Below are positions 27,832 to 37,084 of a DNA stretch of 49,388 nt, piece by piece; positions within the stretch are counted from its first letter, which is position 1; every line of letters starts with the position of its first letter. The position numbers and the translations under genes were made by a program. Location: positions 1 through 49,388 of the forward strand of contig CAYXVE010000039.1 in the NCBI GenBank assembly GCA_964468435.1. The letters run 5' to 3'. The notes under the pieces are model-generated. The model did not search any database and was not told where the DNA came from. It was given only the letters and a program-made list of their open reading frames with translations. Source of the stretch: JBCCTX01 sp964468435 (GTDB lineage Bacteria; Bacteroidota; Bacteroidia; J057).

Positions 27832-28755
27832 CTATATACAGGACAAAAGTTGGACAAATTCATCTATGGGTTTGTTATTCAGCAAGTTAGTTCTGATCTC
27901 ATCTAAGCCCTTTTTGAAAATACTATAAGCTTTTCTACCATGTTTTTTGATTGGGATGAGCTTCCCTCCTTGGGTAATCATTTCTCCTACCTTAACGGCC
28001 CATGCCAAGGCTAGCGCCAGTAATCCCATGAGGGTATCAATCCTCTCTGGATAGCTTATATGGGTTTTCTCGAAGTTAAACCCTCGAGTTTTCAAGGCTC
28101 CAAAGCGTAATTCTATTTCCCATCTTCTCTGGTAATAACATCTTCCTCTGTTGATCGGAAGATTGCTGATGAGGATAAGATACTCCCCATTTTTAAGCTT
28201 TTGACCTGCCAGGTAGCACCTATATCCACTTACAGGCCTTGCTTTCCGAAGCGATCTCCAATTCTCTGAATGAAAGAGCTGTTTGGCAGCTATTTCTCTT
28301 CTTCCTTGGTAAAGGACTTGCTGATTGGCTCGTATGCGAATAACAAAATGAACATAGTGGCTATCTAACCAATCGAGCCATTTCTCACCGATGAATTCTC
28401 GATCTCCCAAGAGACGAATGATTCCGGGGGGGTCAATGATCCGAAAAAAGCGTTCAAGCAGTTCCATTCGCTCTTTGATTGAGGAATTACCTCGTTTATC
28501 TTTCAATACCGTCCATAAAATAGGGATACCCATTCCCTTATGACAGAGGCTCAGCATCAGAATATTGATATTCTTCCGGCCAAATTTCCAGTTACTTCGA
28601 TCTATCGACAGCATGGGGATTTCATTTTCTTCATACAAATGCCAAAGAAAACGGGCTAAAACTCCTTCTGGAAATCGAAATAGCCGAACAAAGCGCTGGA
28701 GACGCTTGTAATTCGACGCAGGGGATACCGAGGCATTTAAGCCTAAACTCAGTTG
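27832..28755 (-). pseudogene. IS4-family transposase, N-terminally truncated
   Basis: The DDE catalytic blocks are present: SIDRSNWKFG (first Asp), LLGDREFIG (second Asp), and the YREK-type block YYQRRWEIELRFGALKTRGF with the Glu. The C-terminus looks complete. The N-terminal ~45 residues of the family are missing: homology begins at about QLSLGLNAS, and the open frame continues upstream only into foreign sequence containing an IS21-like end. It is probably inactive. Confidence 0.8.
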
Positions 28756-28767
28756 TTTTCTGCAACC

Positions 28768-28804
28768 GAAAACTGAGCCAGTATTGCAGTTGAAAATTGA
28801 GCCA
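28768..28804. repeat. Possible IS21-family terminal repeats
   Basis: Two 13-bp direct copies, GAAAACTGAGCCA (28768-28780) and GAAAATTGAGCCA (28792-28804), differ by one base. Closely spaced terminal direct repeats of this kind are a feature of IS21-like ends. No istA/istB gene remains, so this is a scar that cut the IS4 copy on one side and the primase gene on the other. Confidence 0.45.
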
Positions 28805-28808
28805 CCCA

Positions 28809-29448
28809 TGGGGTTCAGCAGAGGGCCCGAACCTTGCTACAGAACGCTCAGCGTTTACTCCAGCCCATAGCGGTCATCAATCCCTATGCCCCCTACTTAC
28901 GCATCCCCGAGGGGGTGTTTAAGAAGCTCAGAACCAACTGGCATTATCTGCGCCTCATCGAGATCATCAGTTTGTATCACCAGCATCAGCGAGAGGTGAA
29001 AGTGAGTGCTGAGGGCAAAAAATACATTGAAACAACGCTCTCGGACATCGAATGGGCGAATATGTTGGTCAAGGACAGCTTGCTGAGGAAATCCAATGAA
29101 CTCTCCGGTGCGGTGCGGGAATTTTTTGAGCGCTTGAAAGCGGAAGTCGCTCAATCCCCTGGTACCTTCTTTGCCAAGGATATCCGCAAGGCCTTTCGGA
29201 TGCATCCTCAGACCTTGAGTCGGCATCTGAGTTTACTCTCCCGCATGGGATATGTTCGAAAAATCAGCAGTAATGCGAGAACAGGCTATGAATATGAAAT
29301 CTGCAGTTGGGACGACTACGAAGCGCTGAAAGCAGGACTGAATATCCTCGATCAGACCCTGGAGAAGCTCCAAACACGCAGCTTCACATCGGCTTCACAC
29401 AGCTTCACAAATCAAGATGTGAAGCTCGAGACAGTGAATAGCAGCTAG
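28809..29448 (+). pseudogene. C-terminal fragment of a mobile-element primase/ATPase
   Basis: The frame is open from the IS21-like scar (GVQQRARTLLQNAQRLLQP) to the stop. It shows the region typical of the C-terminus of Bacteroidota toprim/ATPase proteins: VINPYAPYLRIPEGVFKKLR, YLRLIEIISLYHQHQREV, DIEWANMLVKDSLLRKSNELSG. It ends in a winged-helix segment (DIRKAFRMHPQTLSRHLSLL). The matching N-terminal half, CHC2 zinc finger, toprim and Walker A, is at 34614-36500, so the ancestral gene was split or this is one of two copies. Tandem tyrosine recombinases follow directly. Confidence 0.65.
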
Positions 29449-29564
29449 TTACCTGCTGGAAATCACTGCTTCACATGCTTCACATACCTCAAGCAAGCGG
29501 CCCCATACAAACATACAGCTCGACTAGCCATACAATCTTCTTTTTTCACCTGAAATCAACCGAT

Positions 29565-30443
29565 ATGAATACCTTATCCCTTTCTTTCCGTCAATGTGAG
29601 GCCGCCTTTCGCGAATGGCTACAGATACTGGGCTATGCCAAGAGCAGTTGTTACTACCTGCCCCTGCATCTGCGGGCGTTCTGGGAATATCTTCATGCGC
29701 AAGGTATCGAAGAGGTAGCCGCGATACGGTCGGCACATATCACAGGGTATCTGCAGCTACTCTCCCAGCGCAAGCATCTTCGAACGGGGCAGCCCCTTTC
29801 TCCTGCCTACCTGAATAAACACCTTCAGGCTTTGAAGCTGATGAGTCGGTATCTACAGCAAAGTCAGGGGATACACCTCGAAGTACCTGGGATCTACTTT
29901 GACACCCTTTCCAACCCCCAGCAGGTCCTCAGTAAACCAGCGATGGGAAGGCTCTATGCTGCTACGCAAGCTACTCCCCTGGGGCAGCGAGATCGGGTGA
30001 TGCTGATGATCTACTATGGCTGTGGATTAAGAAGAGGGGAAGGAGTGGCCCTCAACCTCTCCGATATCCATCTGAGCGAGGGGCTGATCCATGTCAGAAG
30101 ATCCAAAACGGGAAGGGCTCGATATGTTCCCTTATCAGCAGCAGCCATAGGAGACCTACAGATCTGGTGTACCGAGGGGAGAGCGCACTTTACCCCTCTG
30201 CCTTCTGAGCGGGCGTTATTCCTCAATCCCCAAGGCCAACGGCTCTCTGCTCAGGCATTAGCTATACGGTTGAAGAAACTGGCCCAACGCGCCGAACTGG
30301 ATACCGAAGTGAGTCTCCATGGACTACGTCATGCTATTGCCACCCATTTATTGGAAGCTGGGATGGGCATTGCTTACATCAGTCGCTTTTTGGGGCACAA
30401 AAGCCTGGAAAGTACCCAACGCTATACCCATTTACACCCATGA
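29565..30443 (+). CDS. Tyrosine recombinase 1 (XerD-like)
   Basis: 292 residues from ATG 29565 (MNTLSLSFRQCEAAF). It has an N-terminal SAM-like core-binding domain and a C-terminal catalytic domain with Arg in CGLRRGEG, Lys in RRSKTGRARYVP, HGLRHAIATHLLEAG (HxxR), and LGHKSLESTQRYTH carrying the second His and nucleophile Tyr. All catalytic residues are present. Its stop overlaps the start of the second recombinase (ATGA at 30440-30443), so the two are made together. It probably mobilised the element encoding the primase. Confidence 0.9.
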   Translation: MNTLSLSFRQCEAAFREWLQILGYAKSSCYYLPLHLRAFWEYLHAQGIEEVAAIRSAHITGYLQLLSQRKHLRTGQPLSPAYLNKHLQALKLMSRYLQQSQGIHLEVPGIYFDTLSNPQQVLSKPAMGRLYAATQATPLGQRDRVMLMIYYGCGLRRGEGVALNLSDIHLSEGLIHVRRSKTGRARYVPLSAAAIGDLQIWCTEGRAHFTPLPSERALFLNPQGQRLSAQALAIRLKKLAQRAELDTEVSLHGLRHAIATHLLEAGMGIAYISRFLGHKSLESTQRYTHLHP

Positions 30444-31288
30444 ACTTCGAGGAATACCTACAACATCGCTCCTTAAGTCCCAGCAGCAGACATACCTACC
30501 TGCGTCAGGTCCATCGCTACCTCAGCTGGTGGGAGCAGGACCCCCAGGAAGCTGCCTATGCAGATCTGTTGGCCTATATCCAGCATTTACAGAACTTGGG
30601 CCATCATCCCGGCTACATCAATCAGCAGTTGGGAGCCATTGAAAAATACTATCAGTATCTCAAACAGCGTGGGATCACCGCTCGCAACCCTGCTCAGGGG
30701 CTGCGCATCCAGGGGGTAGGAAGGACCCTGCCCCATGCGTTGTTGAGCGCTCCGCAGCTAGACCAACTCTATGAGAGTTATCCCACAGAAAGCCTTCCCC
30801 AGCAACGCAACAAAGTGATGCTGGGAATGATCATCTATCAGGCCCTGCGCGGGGAAGAACTCGAACAACTCTCCACCCATGACCTGGGAGAACATACCCT
30901 AGATATTGAAGTCACGAGAAAAACAGCGGCGAGAACCCTGGAACTGCAAGATCTCCAGCTTCCGGTGCTAGAAGAATACCTCCAAACAGTGAGACCCCAG
31001 TTGCTGGGAGACAGATGCTCATCTAAGCTCTTGGTAACCCTGGAAGGGGGAAAAAGCTTGAAACATATCCTTGCAAGTATCATCCGAAGACTTAAACGAG
31101 ACTTCCCCCAGCTCAGAAACGCCTCCCAGCTTCGCCAAAGCCGGATACGGTGTTGGCTGGAAGAATATGACTTAAGAGAAGTGCAGTATAGAGCCGGACA
31201 CCGCTATATCAGTTCTACCGAGCGCTATGGTATGCTGGGGATCAAGGATCTGAAAGCAGAATTAGACAAATATCATCCCCTGGGATAA
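30440..31288 (+). CDS. Tyrosine recombinase 2, divergent active site
   Basis: 282 residues, coupled to recombinase 1. The SAM-like N-terminal domain (SPSSRHTYLRQVHRYLSWW) is clear. In the catalytic domain Arg (ALRGEELEQL), LRQSRIRCWLEEYDL, AGHRYISSTERYGML give R, R, H and Y, but the first His of the HxxR box is replaced. It may therefore be a weak or helper recombinase that works as a heteromer with recombinase 1. A second, damaged copy of the pair lies at 39114-39733. Confidence 0.87.
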   Translation: MNFEEYLQHRSLSPSSRHTYLRQVHRYLSWWEQDPQEAAYADLLAYIQHLQNLGHHPGYINQQLGAIEKYYQYLKQRGITARNPAQGLRIQGVGRTLPHALLSAPQLDQLYESYPTESLPQQRNKVMLGMIIYQALRGEELEQLSTHDLGEHTLDIEVTRKTAARTLELQDLQLPVLEEYLQTVRPQLLGDRCSSKLLVTLEGGKSLKHILASIIRRLKRDFPQLRNASQLRQSRIRCWLEEYDLREVQYRAGHRYISSTERYGMLGIKDLKAELDKYHPLG

Positions 31289-31332
31289 ATAGCATTGCAA
31301 AAAGGTAACTAATTAGATACATTTACGATATT

Positions 31333-31671
31333 GTGAAGAGAACACTTGTTATTTATGAACATTATTTCACGGAGTTCTATAAGCGATTGGACACCAAGAC
31401 GAAAAAGAAAGTAGACTTTGTTCTGCGGCTCATTCAGACGCTAGATAGGATACCTACGAAGTATTTTAAACACATCGAAGGTACAGCAGGTCTGTATGAG
31501 ATACGTGTCCAGGCAGGAAATAATAGCTACCGAATTTTTTCCTTCTTTGATGAGGGAAAACTGATAATCCTATTAAACGCCTTTCAAAAGAAGAGTCAGA
31601 AAACTCCTAAAAAAGAAATTGAACTAGCATTGAAACTGAAACAAGAATATGAGTCGAGAAAATCCCAATGA
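31333..31671 (+). CDS. HigB/RelE-type toxin
   Basis: 112 residues starting at GTG 31333. It has the RelE/HigB (phage Gp49-like) features: EFYKRLDTKTKKKVDFVL, HIEGTAGLYEIRVQAGNNSYRIFSFF and LLNAFQKKSQKTP. These toxins cut mRNA on the ribosome. The gene order toxin first, then a Xre antitoxin overlapping by 23 nt, is the HigBA arrangement. It lies 44 bp after recombinase 2 and upstream of the GC-rich repeat element. Confidence 0.88.
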   Translation: MKRTLVIYEHYFTEFYKRLDTKTKKKVDFVLRLIQTLDRIPTKYFKHIEGTAGLYEIRVQAGNNSYRIFSFFDEGKLIILLNAFQKKSQKTPKKEIELALKLKQEYESRKSQ

Positions 31672-31963
31672 TATGAACTTGCTCTCCTTTGATGAGCATT
31701 TAGACAAGCAGTATGGCCCTCGGGGTTCTGCTACAAGAGAGGATTTTGAACGTGAGTTTGAGTCTTTCAAATTAGGAGTGTTGATACGAGAGGCACGGGA
31801 AAAAGCCAACCTTACTCAACAAGAACTGGCAGAACGATCCAATACCAAAAGGAGTTATATCTCTCGTATCGAACGCGATGCTAGCGATATACGTCTTTCC
31901 ACTTTAATGAGAATCATCGAAAAAGGGTTAGGAGGTAAACTCAATATTACCATAGAGGTATAG
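31649..31963 (+). CDS. HigA-type Xre antitoxin
   Basis: 104 residues. The N-terminal half is acidic (SFDEHLDKQYG, REDFEREFESF). The C-terminal half is a helix-turn-helix: GVLIREAREKANLTQQELAE and RSYISRIERDASDIRLSTL. It should neutralise the HigB-like toxin and repress its own promoter. It overlaps the toxin gene. Confidence 0.9.
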   Translation: MSRENPNDMNLLSFDEHLDKQYGPRGSATREDFEREFESFKLGVLIREAREKANLTQQELAERSNTKRSYISRIERDASDIRLSTLMRIIEKGLGGKLNITIEV

Positions 31964-32022
31964 ACCTAAACTTCCTCATGGCGCTTGGCGCCTTTGCTTA
32001 ATGAACATCCCGAAATCGGGCT

Positions 32023-32579
32023 GTGAGGCCTATTCAAAGGGCTTCGGCGCTTACGACAGGCTGAGGCCTCACCCACAAGCCGGACCCGCTCTCAGCCCTG
32101 CTCGCTTCTCAGGGGAGCCTGCTGGATCTGCCCCATTTGCAGGCCCTCCCGATATGTCTGTCATAGAGTTGGCATCGGGACAGGGGCGTCGCAGCTCCCC
32201 GGCTCCCGCTGTAGGCCGCAGGCCGCCCCCTTCCCCGATCTCGCGCAGCAGGTGAGTACTTCAAGGAGCGCGAGATGACGCCAGTCGCCCGAATCTACTG
32301 AAGTGGGCACGGAACCGGCAAGGGTAAAACGAGCTAACGCCCTTGCCGGTATCCTTAGCCCCCTGCCGACGCTGCTTCGGGCTACTTCCTGGCGCGGGGA
32401 AGGGGGAAAGCGGCAGATCTGCGGCAGGGAAAGGGACCACAAAAAATCTCTCAAGGTGGCTGCCGTTCCTGGTACTTCTGGGGTACAGCGTCTCTGTGCG
32501 GCAGCCAGCCCCCTGCGAGGCACCAGAAACCCGCCAGAGCGTATCGCAGCCCCAAGTTCTGTCGCCTCGCACAGGGAGA
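32023..32579 (+). repeat. GC-rich hairpin-rich repeat element, copy 1 (candidate structured RNA)
   Basis: About 560 bp, much richer in GC than its neighbours and near-identical in architecture to 40306-40877. Predicted hairpins include GTGAGGCC/GGCCTCAC (32023-32030 with 32065-32072) enclosing a C(TTCG)G loop, TCTCGCGC/GCGCGAGA (32239-32246 with 32268-32275), and ACCGGCAAGGG/CCCTTGCCGGT (32314-32324 with 32340-32350). TGGCTGCCG/CGGCAGCCA (32457-32465 with 32499-32507) and a closing TGCGAGGC/GCCTCGCA complete the set. Compared with copy 2, several stems change on both sides so that pairing is kept. Long frames crossing it differ between copies and are not genes. It sits between the HigBA pair and an Rhs tip. 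Confidence 0.75.
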
Positions 32580-32617
32580 AACATAGCTCACGGAATCGAA
32601 GCGTATCTACTTTTTCC

Positions 32618-32655
32618 CCGAAGAATCGGGACAGGCTTTCAACTGAAAAGAACAG
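32618..32655. repeat. REP-like palindromic repeat family member
   Basis: A unit of the form CCCCGA-N-ATCGGGACAGG followed by CTTTCAACTGAAAAG. Related units lie at 35680-35713 (CCCGAT/ATCGGG plus perfect CTTTCAGCTGAAAG), 37188-37220, 39091-39110 (perfect TCCCGAT/ATCGGGA) and 40917-40950, with a degenerate one near 35990. The menE minisatellite unit resembles half of it. One member lies inside the primase pseudogene without breaking its frame. Confidence 0.7.
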
Positions 32656-32746
32656 TACGTGAAAAAAAGCCCTAACTTGAGGGAAGTAGGTTCTTTGAAA
32701 CGCCACTATTCCAGGTGGAGCAAATTACTACCCTTTTGGCCTGCGA

Positions 32747-33640
32747 ATGGGTGGGCTCTCCTATCAATCTGGAACCAAAAACCGCTACCGCTATAATGGC
32801 AAAGAACTTCATCAGGAATTCAATCTCAGACTCTATGATTATGGGGCACGGATGTATGATCCGGCGATTGGAAGGTGGAATGGGGTGGATCCCTTAGCTG
32901 AATTGGATCTAGGATGGTCATCTTACAATTTTACACTGGGGAATCCAATTAATCTGATTGATCCAGATGGAAGAAGCACGCATACGGATAGTCTAGGTAA
33001 TGTTGTTGCAGTATACAACGATGATGACAATACAGTTTATCGTCATGAGGTACTTCCTGAAAATTTCGCAACACATGAAAATCAAGTGGAGATAGTAACT
33101 GATCCCGAGACGGGAGAACAAACGTTAAAATATAAAGTGAGACTTTCTGGCGTAGAGGATATGGGAGAGACTGAATATTGGGATGAATTTAGAGAGCATG
33201 ATAATGTAACTGGAGCAACATTAACAGAATTGGCAGTAGATGCTAAAATTATGTTCGGTGAAAGCTGGGATGAAACTATAGAGTCATTAAATCACATCTC
33301 CAAGGTTTTAGGTCTTTCAATTACAGCCCTAAATTCAACCCCAAATGAATTCTTTGATATAAAAAGAGATACCGATTTAGCTCCAGCAGGAGAAAATACA
33401 GGGAAGTTACTTAATGGTAAATATGTTACAGCGCGCTCCGCGGGTAACTATCTTGCAGGGATGAATGGAGCAACAGGAACTATAAGGGGCATGCATATAA
33501 ATGAAGGGATGATGATGAGGCTTGCAGGTGCACTGCATGGTAAGGGGCCGAGTGGTTATCCAAATTATGGAGAGATATGGTATGCTACTAGACAGATTAG
33601 AGCTGGTTTTAAAGCAGGAGTCAAAAAGAGAAATCGCTAA
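32747..33640 (+). CDS. Displaced Rhs tip 2 (toxin C-terminus without its core)
   Basis: Homology to the rhs gene at 25559 begins at 32722 (YYPFG), with no start codon until ATG 32747. The pre-tip signature ENRYRYNGKELHQEF-like, ARMYDPAIGRWNGVDPLAELD and NFTLGNPINLIDPDG is intact. The unique tip ends with GKYVTARSAGNYLAGMNGA, then MRLAGALHGKG and an IWYATRQIRAGFKAG block. It shares an ARxxGNxxAG motif with tip 3, so the two may be relatives; the activity is unknown. It is most likely a silent cassette that could be recombined onto a full rhs gene. A lipoprotein gene follows. Confidence 0.75.
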   Translation: MGGLSYQSGTKNRYRYNGKELHQEFNLRLYDYGARMYDPAIGRWNGVDPLAELDLGWSSYNFTLGNPINLIDPDGRSTHTDSLGNVVAVYNDDDNTVYRHEVLPENFATHENQVEIVTDPETGEQTLKYKVRLSGVEDMGETEYWDEFREHDNVTGATLTELAVDAKIMFGESWDETIESLNHISKVLGLSITALNSTPNEFFDIKRDTDLAPAGENTGKLLNGKYVTARSAGNYLAGMNGATGTIRGMHINEGMMMRLAGALHGKGPSGYPNYGEIWYATRQIRAGFKAGVKKRNR

Positions 33641-33661
33641 AACAATTTATCTACCAGAATT

Positions 33662-34066
33662 ATGAGTAATATCCATAGGATTTTAATAGGGTTTACAATT
33701 TTTTTAACAGGTTGTATAGAGATATTCAATCATGTAGAAATGGAAAAGCTTGAATTTAAGAAATATAATGAGACCATATATATTAAACGAGCATCTAGAG
33801 GTTTAAACTATGAAGTTGTCGTGGTTTCTAAATCTAAAAGAAAGATTTTTGATCCCAATGAAAGGGAAGAATATGTTTTCACAGCTGCTACAAGTAAAAT
33901 AATTTACAAGCAGACCTTGGATTCATTGATTCTTTACGTTAATGTACCTGCTAATATCCCTCCCGAGTTTGAAACAGAGCTAACGATCCGACAGGTTGAT
34001 TTAGACAATCAAGAAAGAAGAGTTTTGCTAGATAATCATCAAAGTAAAGGGATAAAAATATTTTAG
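33662..34066 (+). CDS. Putative lipoprotein immunity protein for tip 2
   Basis: 134 residues with a short signal peptide and lipobox (FTIFLTGC, Cys near residue 19). The mature part is beta-rich (YNETIYIKRASRG, FETELTIRQVDLDNQ) with no recognised family. It starts 21 bp after the tip stop and ends before a strong bidirectional terminator. The periplasm-facing location suggests the toxin acts in the envelope. Role inferred from position. Confidence 0.5.
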   Translation: MSNIHRILIGFTIFLTGCIEIFNHVEMEKLEFKKYNETIYIKRASRGLNYEVVVVSKSKRKIFDPNEREEYVFTAATSKIIYKQTLDSLILYVNVPANIPPEFETELTIRQVDLDNQERRVLLDNHQSKGIKIF

Positions 34067-34094
34067 ATTCGAATTATATTATCTTTAATTGTAG

Positions 34095-34128
34095 AAAAAA
34101 AGCCAGGCCATTGGGTCTGGCTTTTTAT
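34095..34128. terminator. Bidirectional terminator
   Basis: AAAAAGCCAG (34097-34106) pairs with CTGGCTTTTT (34117-34126), flanked by A-runs on one side and T-runs on the other. It terminates the convergent immunity gene and the Xre regulator gene. Confidence 0.8.
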
Positions 34129-34457
34129 TTAGCAAAAGCCTGTTTCGTTCTGACATTTTGAAGAAGCCCATCTAGAACATAGAGGATATGGACTCGATCT
34201 TCCTCAGGTAGCGTTTGAATCTCCACTACTCTTTTGATGATAGACTGATCCAGCTCAAAATCTGTCTTACCCATTAAGAAGTCCAAGGAAGCATTGAGTT
34301 CATCCGCTATTTTGGAAGCTACTTCTATGGAAGGCTTAACCTCATCTCTTTCGTATCGCCCAATGATATCTCCGGAGGTACCTATTTTTTTACCCAGCTC
34401 ACTTTGAGAGAGCTTGAATCTTTTCCTCAAATCCGTGATCCGTTGCCCTAGCGTCAT
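34125..34457 (-). CDS. Xre/Cro-type transcriptional regulator
   Basis: 110 residues with an N-terminal helix-turn-helix (ITDLRKRFKLSQSELGKKIG, then IIGRYERDEVKPSIE) and a short helical C-terminus (IQTLPEEDRVHILYVLDGLL). It is divergent from the primase gene at 34614, separated by a 156-bp AT-rich region, so it likely controls the mobile element. No membrane or ligand domain is seen. Confidence 0.9.
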   Translation of the reverse strand: MTLGQRITDLRKRFKLSQSELGKKIGTSGDIIGRYERDEVKPSIEVASKIADELNASLDFLMGKTDFELDQSIIKRVVEIQTLPEEDRVHILYVLDGLLQNVRTKQAFAK

Positions 34458-34613
34458 ACCTAAAAGTCGTTGAAATGATATATTCTATAAGCTTTTGGTA
34501 AAAATAGATGATATAAAAGTCAATAAAAGACTTATAAAGCTTGTATGGATCTGATAAATGTATTAGTTCTACGACATATTTATCAGAATATATTTTTCTA
34601 ATTTTTTTCTTCC

Positions 34614-36500
34614 ATGGAGATCTCCGAGATCAAACAACGACTTTCCCTAGCCCAAGTGCTCAATCGTTACGGATTAACACCTGATAAGAATGGCATGCTG
34701 AAGTGCCCTTTTCATGATGACAAGACCCCTTCGATGAAGATTTACTATGAAACCAACACCGCCTACTGCTTTTCTTCTAATTGTCAGACCCATGGGAAGA
34801 GTATTGATGTGATTGATTTTGTGATGTATCATGAGAAGTGTAGCAAACACGAAGCGATTATGAAAGCCCAAAGCCTGATCGGGTCTCAGGTAGCATCCGC
34901 TCCTAATGGTCAACCTACACAACTCTCCCTTGAGAAGCGCATCGAAGTACTCGAAAGTGCCTGGCAGTACTACCAGTCCAGTCTGCCCTACAGTGCTGAT
35001 GCCATCAAATACCTCCAATCTCGAGGCCTGGACTATGAACAGCTCAAACATTGGGTGGGTTACAACGGCAAAAAGCTGCATCATCCGCAGAAATGTCCGA
35101 AGGACTGGACGTCTGAGTAGTACAAACAATCACTGGAAGAAGTGGGGTTGATCAAGCCCCTTGCTGACTCGGGGCATCGTCCCTGGTCAGGGAGGTGTCT
35201 GATCTTTCCGTTGAAAAATAGCCAAGGAGAGATCGTGAGTTTTTATGGCAGGGCGATCACAGATAGTGAGAAATCCAAGCATTTTTATCTCCAACACCGC
35301 CAGGGGCTGTATCCGGGTTATCCTCCGAAAGATACCCAGCAGTTGATCCTGACCGAAAGTGTGATCGATGCCATGAGCCTGAGGTATGCAGGGGTGGAAA
35401 TACCTGTTTTAGCCTTGTATGGTACCCATGGGCTGAGTCCGGAACATCTCGCAGCGATTCAGGGCATGAAACAGCTTCAAGAGCTTATTTTTTTCTTAGA
35501 TGGGGATGAGGCAGGGAGAAAAGCGGTAGCGATACATAGCCAGCGGCTTTATGAGCTACTCCCACAGGTGGCAATCAGTACCGTAGCCACCCCTGAGGGA
35601 GAGGATCTCAATAGTTTGCTCATCGGTCATTAACAAGCGGTGTTGAGGCATCTGTTGGCGGAACGGGAACTGCTTTTTTCCCCGATAAATCGGGACAGGC
35701 TTTCAGCTGAAAGTGGCTCAGTTGAAGATAAAAAGGAACGGGAAGCTCCCTCCTATGAGAATAAGGTAGAAGCTTCTCAACTCGAATCCAACAAGGAGAT
35801 CGCCACCAGCCTGTCCCCCAAAATGGACCAGCGATCCCCGAAAACACCCAAAGATCGATACCTGGATCATTCTGATCCCGAACGGCTGGTCTACTGCACT
35901 CAAGGCCTTCGTATTACGATCTGGGGGGTATCAGTTTGCAGCAGCTCAACCGCCTGAAAGTCAATCTACATATCGAATCGGAGCAACCTGTCCCGACTCG
36001 TCGGGGTCGAAACTTCCGCAAAGATGTCAATCTCTACTCCCATCGCCAGCGCAAGGGCTTTGTTTAGGCCGCCTGCGAGGCGTTGGAAGTACCGTCTTCT
36101 ACCCTCCATCGGGTATTATACGAACTGACCACCGTCCTGGAAGCCTACCGCCTCGAGCTGAGAGATCAACAAGCCCATGCCTTGAAACCAAAGCAAGTCG
36201 TGCTCTCCGATGAAGAAAAAAAGGAGGCACTCACCTTACTCAACGATCCCAACCTAGTCCAACGTACCCAGGAACTAATTGCCCAGCGTGGGGTAGTAGG
36301 AGAAGAGACCAATCGCTTGTTACTCTTCTTCTTGTACCTCTCTCGCCTCGTTGACGATCCCCTGCATGCGATTATCTTTGGCAAGTCGGGCAGTGGGAAG
36401 ACCTATCTGCAAACCAAGATCAGTGAACTGATCCTCGGGGAATCGGTCAGAAGTATCACCAGTTTGTCAGAAAACAATATATCTTTATTCCTCACAAATA
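34614..36500 (+). pseudogene. Broken mobile-element primase (CHC2 zinc finger, toprim, ATPase start)
   Basis: In order: CHC2-type zinc finger (KCPFHDDKTPSMKI, YCFSSNCQTHG), toprim (LTESVIDAMSL, LALYGTHGLSP, FFLDGDEAGRKA), a basic linker, and the start of an AAA ATPase with Walker A FGKSGSGKTYLQ. The frame is broken by TAG at 35118-35120, TAA at 35631-35633 and TAG at about 36066. There is also a one-base frameshift in the six-G run near 35925. All nonsense sites sit where homology clearly continues. The protein stops at TSLSENN, where a toxin-antitoxin cassette begins (shared sequence 36478-36507). The missing C-terminal part resembles 28809-29448. Confidence 0.8.
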
Positions 36501-36507
36501 CGTAACT
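36478..36507 (+). promoter_or_regulatory. 30-bp upstream sequence shared by two toxin-antitoxin pairs
   Basis: This 30-bp stretch is identical to 39741-39770. Both lie shortly before the antitoxin start of a RelBE-like pair. It contains TATCTTTA, close to the TAnnTTTG -7 box, so it probably is the pair's promoter carried along with the cassette, and it marks the left junction with older sequence. Confidence 0.55.
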
Positions 36508-36530
36508 ATATTAAAACGAAAACAAATCTT

Positions 36531-36803
36531 ATGGCCAAAGCAGAAGCAAAGACCAAGAAAAAAGTAAAGCAGCTTCCTTATGAAGAGTTCCTTGATATAC
36601 TCAATGAGCTAGAAGGGGTTACCCTCCTGATTGGCCAAGATGGCAAGCCCAAAGCCATACAAATCGAGCTGTTGGAGAAGTATGCAGACCTCTTTGAGGA
36701 CTTTTTTGATGTGGCGATTTCCAGAGAAAGGCTAAAGGATACGAGCGGAGCTATTACCTTAGCGGAACTCAAAAAAGAACTCCAGGCAGAAGGAAAGCTC
36801 TAG
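36531..36803 (+). CDS. RelB/Phd-like antitoxin, pair 2
   Basis: 90 residues with a lysine-rich N-terminus (AKAEAKTKKKVK), a helical middle, and the C-terminal toxin-wrapping segment AITLAELKKELQAEGKL typical of RelB-like antitoxins. The toxin gene follows 4 bp later. It is inserted right at the broken end of the primase pseudogene. Confidence 0.75.
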   Translation: MAKAEAKTKKKVKQLPYEEFLDILNELEGVTLLIGQDGKPKAIQIELLEKYADLFEDFFDVAISRERLKDTSGAITLAELKKELQAEGKL

Positions 36804-36807
36804 ACGT

Positions 36808-37068
36808 ATGTATCAAGTCATCGTCTTACCTAAAGCCAAAAAGGCTCTCAAAAAGTTGAAAAAGCCCATATCCAGTCGCATCGTGGCCACCTTCGATAAG
36901 CTTGAGAATGATCCCAGGCCATCGGGATGTCTAAAACTAACGGGGGAAGATAACCTATGGCGAATCCGTGTGGGGGATTACCGAATTATCTACAGCATTG
37001 AAGATAATATACGTATCGTATCCATCACAGAGATAGATCACAGGAAAAATATTTACCGAAAGAAATAG
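36808..37068 (+). CDS. RelE/ParE-type toxin, pair 2
   Basis: 86 residues with the RelE/YafQ fold signatures: VIVLPKAKKALKKLKKPI, LENDPRPSGCLKLTGEDNLWRIRVGDYRIIYSI and VSITEIDHRKNIYRK. A ribosome-dependent mRNA interferase is the likely activity. Its last codons lie just before the partial GC-rich element. Confidence 0.9.
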   Translation: MYQVIVLPKAKKALKKLKKPISSRIVATFDKLENDPRPSGCLKLTGEDNLWRIRVGDYRIIYSIEDNIRIVSITEIDHRKNIYRKK

Positions 37069-37084
37069 TTATCCCCCGCACGAC

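Noticed and set aside
32023..32579. Group II intron or other known ribozyme
   Set aside because: No domain V-like hairpin, no reverse transcriptase and no recognisable conserved core was seen.
32161..32706. 181-residue frame on the minus strand across the GC-rich element
   Set aside because: The other full copy of the element breaks this frame, codon use is unlike neighbours, and hairpins explain the conservation. GC-rich sequence makes long chance frames.
34614..36505. Stop-codon recoding in the primase gene
   Set aside because: Three in-frame stops of two kinds plus a frameshift, and missing C-terminus, fit a pseudogene; intact neighbours use all stop codons normally.
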